Shown one piece after another: positions 7,160-10,548 of a stretch of DNA of 10,548 nucleotides; the first letter of the stretch is position 1, and each line of letters opens with the position of its first letter. The position numbers and the translations under genes are program-made. Source of the DNA: Synechococcaceae cyanobacterium. Its GTDB lineage: Bacteria; Cyanobacteriota; Cyanobacteriia; PCC-6307; Cyanobiaceae. The notes beneath the pieces are model-generated. The model had not been told where the DNA came from. It searched no databases and saw only the letters and a program-made list of their open reading frames with translations. Location: positions 1 through 10,548 of the forward strand of contig CANHGA010000052.1 of NCBI GenBank assembly GCA_947460085.1. The letters run 5' to 3'.

Positions 7160-8478
7160 GGCAGCAGGGCTTGCAGGCTCGAGCGTGGACTGGCGGGAGA
7201 CTGGTGCTGCCAGGTGTTGAGCCACTGGCGCACCTGGGGATCGCTGTGGCTGAGTCGCCGCATTAAGGCCCCCGGCTTGCCGCCCCGTTCGGCGCCTTTG
7301 ATCAGTTCGGCCGCCGCCAACCGGCCCGTGCGCTGGGTGGTGTGCACGGCGAGGGCGGCCTGGGCGATGGCCACGGGGGCGGCGGGGGCCAGGCTGAGGC
7401 CTCCAGTGAGGGGGGCCGCCACCAGCAGCAGCTGGCGGACCAGGCTCAGCACCACTTGGATGCCCAGCTGGGCCCCACCCAACAGGGCGTTGTGGCCCGA
7501 GAGGCGGGTGAGCAGGGCCCTGGCGCTGGTGCTGTGCATCTTCTGGCCATAGAGCTGGCAGAGCTGCAGCACCAGGGCCGTATCGCAGGCCAGGCCTCCG
7601 GCCAGATCCAAAAGAACCAATGGATTAGCTGCCACTCCGGTGGCCTTGAGAGCCGCAAAGCGGCCGATCAGGCTTTGGGCGGCCTGGCGGCTGTGGCTCA
7701 GGCGCCAGCGCTGCAGCTGGTGGTGGAGGCGATCGGCAGAGCGCAGGGCATTGAGGGCCAGGAGCAGTTCACCGTGCTGTTCCAGGAGGGCCACCAGGGC
7801 CTCCCGCAGGGGGGCAATGCGCGGCGCTTCGACGTTGCTGCGCACCCGGCCGTCGGCCAGGACGCTGGCCCGCCGGGGGGCCGCGGCGACGGCCACCAGC
7901 TCCAAGTGGCGGGCCTTGGGCGGAAGGCGCCGGCGGATGCTGGCGACCAGGGCGGCCTGCTCGCTAGCGGGCCAGCAATCGCTGCGGTTGAGCACCAGCA
8001 GAAGGGGCTTGCCGCTGGCCAAGAGCGCTTCGAGGGCCTCGAGTTCAACGCTGGTGAGGTCGCCATCGAGCACGAGCAGCACCAGGTCGGCGCCGAGGGC
8101 CACCCGGCCCGCCAGGCGAGCCCGGCCGGCGGCGGCAATCTCGTCGATGCCTGGGGTGTCGACCAGTTCGACCCGTTGCAGCCCCGCAATGGCTTGGTGC
8201 CACGGCTGGGCCTGTTGGTGGCGGGTACAGCCATGGGCCACATCGGTGGCAAAGGCGGCATGGCCCAGCAGGGCATTGAGCAGGCTCGATTTGCCCACCC
8301 CCACCCGGCCGAACACGGCCACCTTGAGGTGCTGGCTTTGCAAGCGCAGCAATTGGCGATCAAAGGCCCCCAGCAGGCCTTCCACCACGGAATGCTCGCG
8401 CCCACTGAGCACCAGTTGCTGGCGCCACTGCTCAAGCAGCAGGCGGCAGCGCAGGGGGGTGGAGGGCTCTGGCGCCAT
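7156..8478 (-). CDS. GTPase with C-terminal DUF697-like domain
   Basis: 440-residue TRAFAC-class GTPase. An N-terminal helical stretch (1-50) is followed by the G domain: G1 GRVGVGKS (57-64), a probable G2 Thr around T85, G3 DTPG (107-110) and G4 NRSD (164-167), so GTP binding and hydrolysis are expected. Residues about 265-390 are helical and hydrophobic, with the GVAANPLVLLDLAGGLACDTALV stretch (281-303) typical of DUF697 / YcjF-like GTPases of cyanobacteria, probably membrane-associated. The cellular role of this family is not established. Start ATG 8478 shares its A with the stop codon of the upstream membrane-protein gene (TGATG). An upstream in-frame Met (8514) would overlap that gene by 37 bases and is less likely. 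Confidence 0.88.
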   Translation of the reverse strand: MAPEPSTPLRCRLLLEQWRQQLVLSGREHSVVEGLLGAFDRQLLRLQSQHLKVAVFGRVGVGKSSLLNALLGHAAFATDVAHGCTRHQQAQPWHQAIAGLQRVELVDTPGIDEIAAAGRARLAGRVALGADLVLLVLDGDLTSVELEALEALLASGKPLLLVLNRSDCWPASEQAALVASIRRRLPPKARHLELVAVAAAPRRASVLADGRVRSNVEAPRIAPLREALVALLEQHGELLLALNALRSADRLHHQLQRWRLSHSRQAAQSLIGRFAALKATGVAANPLVLLDLAGGLACDTALVLQLCQLYGQKMHSTSARALLTRLSGHNALLGGAQLGIQVVLSLVRQLLLVAAPLTGGLSLAPAAPVAIAQAALAVHTTQRTGRLAAAELIKGAERGGKPGALMRRLSHSDPQVRQWLNTWQHQSPASPRSSLQALLP

Positions 8479-9488
8479 CAGGTGGGCTCGCTGGCGGGCT
8501 GGGGGCGGCGCCACCAGCCCGCCAAGACCGCCAAGACGGCTTCCGGACCAATCACACCCACGAAACCACCGAATTCATCCACCACCACCCGCACGCCCGT
8601 GGTGTCCCGCCGGAACGCGGTGAGCAGCCGATCGGCGCGGATCATTTCGGGTACGAATTCCACCGGTTCGCCGAGGGCGGCGGCGGTGAGGTGGTCCTTG
8701 CCCTCGAGCAGGGCCGTGAGCAGGCGTTCCCGGCTGGCCACGCTGAGCACCTCATCCACCTCATCGCCCAGCACCACCCACCATTCGGCATGGTTTGCCA
8801 ACAGTTCCGGGCGGAGTTGCTCGAGGCGGGCCCCGCCATCGAGGGTGGGGGCTGACACCCGGGGCACCATCAGGTCGCGGGCGGTGAGGTCGTTGAGCTG
8901 GAACACCTTGGCGATCATGGCCGCCTCATCCGCTTCGATTTGACCCTTTTGGGAACCGAGCCTGGCCAAGAGGCGGATTTCGTCTTCGTTGGTGCTGATT
9001 TCGTTGTCTTGGGTGATCGCAGGCAGCACCTGCTCAAGCAGCAGAACAAGCGGAAGCATTAACCGCCCGAGCCAATGCAGGGCCTCCGCACTGGCCAGGG
9101 CCACCGGCATCGAAAAACGGCTGCCCATGGATTTGGGCAGGATTTCACCCAGCAGGATCACCAGCACGGTGAGGCCGATGGAAAACAGGGGAAGAGCAGC
9201 GCCGTCGATGTTGTGGCCTTTAAACACCACGGCGGCATAGCCGCCCAGCATCAAGCTGCCAAAGATGTTGAAGCCGTTGTTGGCAATCACCAGCACCGCC
9301 AAGGTGCGACCCAGGCGTTGGCGCAGTTGATCCAGCCGGCGAGCTCCCCGCAGCGGCTTGGCGCGGTTCGCCAATTCGTGCACCCGGGCCGGGTTCACCG
9401 TGAGCACGGCCGCTTCCACTCCCGAAGCCAGGGCCGAGCCTGCGATCACGACCACCACCAGCAGCGCCAGGGCGACAACGTCGTTCAT
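8478..9488 (-). CDS. CNNM/DUF21 and CBS domain membrane protein (HlyC/CorC family)
   Basis: 336-residue inner-membrane protein of the CNNM/CorC group, whose studied members take part in Mg2+ or other divalent cation export. The DUF21 part has hydrophobic segments at about 3-22, 62-88, 100-115 and 127-155. Family signatures are GVEAAVL (23-29, the usual SExA site), ANNGFNI (69-75) and GEILPK (114-119). A linker with the G.I...E..MI..VF.L motif (182-199) leads to RDLMVPR (204-210) and a pair of CBS domains (about 205-325) that bind adenine nucleotides in relatives. The C-terminal CorC/HlyC domain found in many homologues is absent; the protein stops soon after the second CBS domain. It is the first gene of the minus-strand cluster. 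The transported ion is inferred from the family only. Confidence 0.9.
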   Translation of the reverse strand: MNDVVALALLVVVVIAGSALASGVEAAVLTVNPARVHELANRAKPLRGARRLDQLRQRLGRTLAVLVIANNGFNIFGSLMLGGYAAVVFKGHNIDGAALPLFSIGLTVLVILLGEILPKSMGSRFSMPVALASAEALHWLGRLMLPLVLLLEQVLPAITQDNEISTNEDEIRLLARLGSQKGQIEADEAAMIAKVFQLNDLTARDLMVPRVSAPTLDGGARLEQLRPELLANHAEWWVVLGDEVDEVLSVASRERLLTALLEGKDHLTAAALGEPVEFVPEMIRADRLLTAFRRDTTGVRVVVDEFGGFVGVIGPEAVLAVLAGWWRRPQPASEPT

Positions 9489-9640
9489 TCAGGCCTGCAT
9501 CTGGTGGAGGACATCGGACCGCGATGGGGTACGGGGCGCCAAGGCGAGCGCAATGCACCTATTTAATCGGCTCTGCCAACGGCTGTTGGTGGGGCTCGAT
9601 CAAACTGGCGTGCAACCGTTGCGCTCCAGGCTGCCCGTTG
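9489..9640. promoter_or_regulatory. Divergent intergenic region upstream of the NAD cluster and pepP
   Basis: The 152 bases between two divergent start codons must hold promoters for the CNNM gene (-) and for pepP (+). The only AT-rich island is TATTTAATC at 9560-9568, which could serve as a -10 region on either strand. I found no convincing -35 partner at 16-18 bases, so no exact promoter is assigned. Close to it lies a dyad, CCAAC-N4-GTTGG (9576-9589), a possible operator or small hairpin. Confidence 0.4.
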
Positions 9641-10548
9641 ATGTCGATCTTTGCCCAGCGCCGGGCCCGTTTTCTTGAGCAATTGGGTGGGGTGGCGGCC
9701 GTGATTCCGGCGGCGCCGATGGTGGTGCACCACGCCGACTGCGAGTACCCCTTCCGCCAGAACAGCGATTTTTGGTATCTCACGGGCTTTGACGAACCCG
9801 GAGCGGTGGCCCTGCTCTTGCCCCACCGCGACGACGCCCGCTTTGTGTTGTTTGTGGAACCCAAGGAGCCCACTGCAGAAGTGTGGAACGGCTTCCGGTG
9901 GGGCGTGGACGGGGCGGTGACCACCTTTGGCGCCGATCTTGCCCATCCCCTTGCGGAGCTCCCCCAGCGCCTGGCCGACTACCTCAAGGGCGCCGAGGGC
10001 ATTGCCTTTCGGGTGGGGCGCCACCCCCAGGTGGAGCCCTTGGTGCTCGAGGCCTGGGGCCAGCAGCTCGATCGGGCGCCCCGCAGCGGAGCGGCGGCCC
10101 TCGGCCTGGTGGCTCCCTGTCCACTGCTGCACGCCCAGCGCTTGCGCAAGGGGCCCGAAGAGCTGGAGCGCATGCGGGAGGCCGCCCGCATCTCCGCCGA
10201 AGCCCATGAATTGGCCCGCCAGGTGACCCGCCCCGGCCTGAAGGAACGGCAGGTGCAGGCGGTGATTGAGAAGCACTTCCTCGAGCAGGGTGCCCGCGGC
10301 CCGGCCTATGGCTCGATCGTGGCCGGCGGCGACAATGCCTGCGTGCTGCACTACACCGCCAACAGTGCCGAGCTGCGCGATGGCGACTTGGTGCTGATCG
10401 ATGCGGGATGCTCGCTCAACGACTACTACAACGGCGACATCACCCGCACCTTCCCGGTGGGGGGCCGCTTCAGCGGCGAGCAGCGGGCCCTCTATGAGCT
10501 GGTGCTGGCGGCCCAGGAGGCCGCGGTGGCCGCGGTGGCGCCAGGTCA
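9641..10548 (+). CDS. pepP: Xaa-Pro aminopeptidase (3' end missing)
   Basis: Metallopeptidase of family M24B that removes an N-terminal residue preceding proline. 302 residues are visible and the frame is still open at the window edge; the full protein in this family is about 430-445 residues. The N-terminal AMP_N domain (about 1-140) includes NSDFWYLTGFDEPGAVALLL (41-60). The pita-bread catalytic domain begins near residue 165 with LRKGPEELERMREA. H237 in VLHY is the expected substrate-contacting His. D254 (LIDAG) and D266 (NGDITRTFPVGG) are the first two dimetal ligands. The remaining His and two Glu ligands fall outside the window. ATG 9641 is the first good start; the ribosome site upstream is weak. 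The gene is divergent from the CNNM cluster. Confidence 0.95.
   Translation, partial: MSIFAQRRARFLEQLGGVAAVIPAAPMVVHHADCEYPFRQNSDFWYLTGFDEPGAVALLLPHRDDARFVLFVEPKEPTAEVWNGFRWGVDGAVTTFGADLAHPLAELPQRLADYLKGAEGIAFRVGRHPQVEPLVLEAWGQQLDRAPRSGAAALGLVAPCPLLHAQRLRKGPEELERMREAARISAEAHELARQVTRPGLKERQVQAVIEKHFLEQGARGPAYGSIVAGGDNACVLHYTANSAELRDGDLVLIDAGCSLNDYYNGDITRTFPVGGRFSGEQRALYELVLAAQEAAVAAVAPG

Noticed and set aside
7342..8943. 533-codon open frame on the + strand
   Set aside because: Lies antisense to the GTPase and CNNM genes. The translation is rich in Gly, Gln, Ala and His without domain motifs, typical of the complement of GC-rich coding sequence.
9563..10351. 262-codon open frame on the - strand
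   Set aside because: Antisense to pepP, whose AMP_N and M24 motifs are clear on the + strand.

Overview
The window looks like a GC-rich picocyanobacterial chromosome of the Cyanobium / Synechococcus type. The evidence is a gamma subunit of F-type ATP synthase with the insertion typical of cyanobacteria and plastids, a DUF3326 protein (a family of cyanobacteria and plastid-bearing plants), and dense, GC-rich coding with very short gaps. The genus is an inference from gene content and base composition, not a database result. Everything looks like chromosomal housekeeping sequence. I see no insertion sequence, prophage, CRISPR array, rRNA or tRNA.

Layout. Bases 1-2187 (+) hold the 3' part of atpA and all of atpG, the end of an ATP synthase operon. 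Bases 2188-2411 are an AT-rich gap with nested inverted repeats and a strong intrinsic terminator. Bases 2412-4799 (+) carry four less familiar genes: a putative 2-oxoglutarate/Fe(II) oxygenase, a plant-type [2Fe-2S] ferredoxin, a 60-residue protein that overlaps the ferredoxin stop codon, and a DUF3326 protein. Bases 4809-9488 (-) are a compact four-gene cluster. In transcription order it encodes a CNNM/DUF21-CBS membrane protein, a DUF697-type GTPase, NadD and glutamine-dependent NadE. All three junctions overlap (TGATG or ATGA), so translation is probably coupled. Bases 9489-9640 are the divergent spacer. A Xaa-Pro aminopeptidase (pepP) starts at 9641 (+) and runs off the window.

How the genes work together. 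AtpA and AtpG belong to the F1 motor that makes ATP. NadD and NadE carry out the last two steps of NAD synthesis: nicotinate mononucleotide to deamido-NAD, then amidation to NAD. NadE is made directly after NadD. The membrane protein and GTPase at the head of that cluster have no proven link to NAD. The least understood part is the oxygenase / ferredoxin / 60-residue protein / DUF3326 group, whose order and tight spacing suggest joint expression. I found no clearly new defence or mobile system. The best leads are this redox-flavoured group and the fully overlapped NAD cluster.
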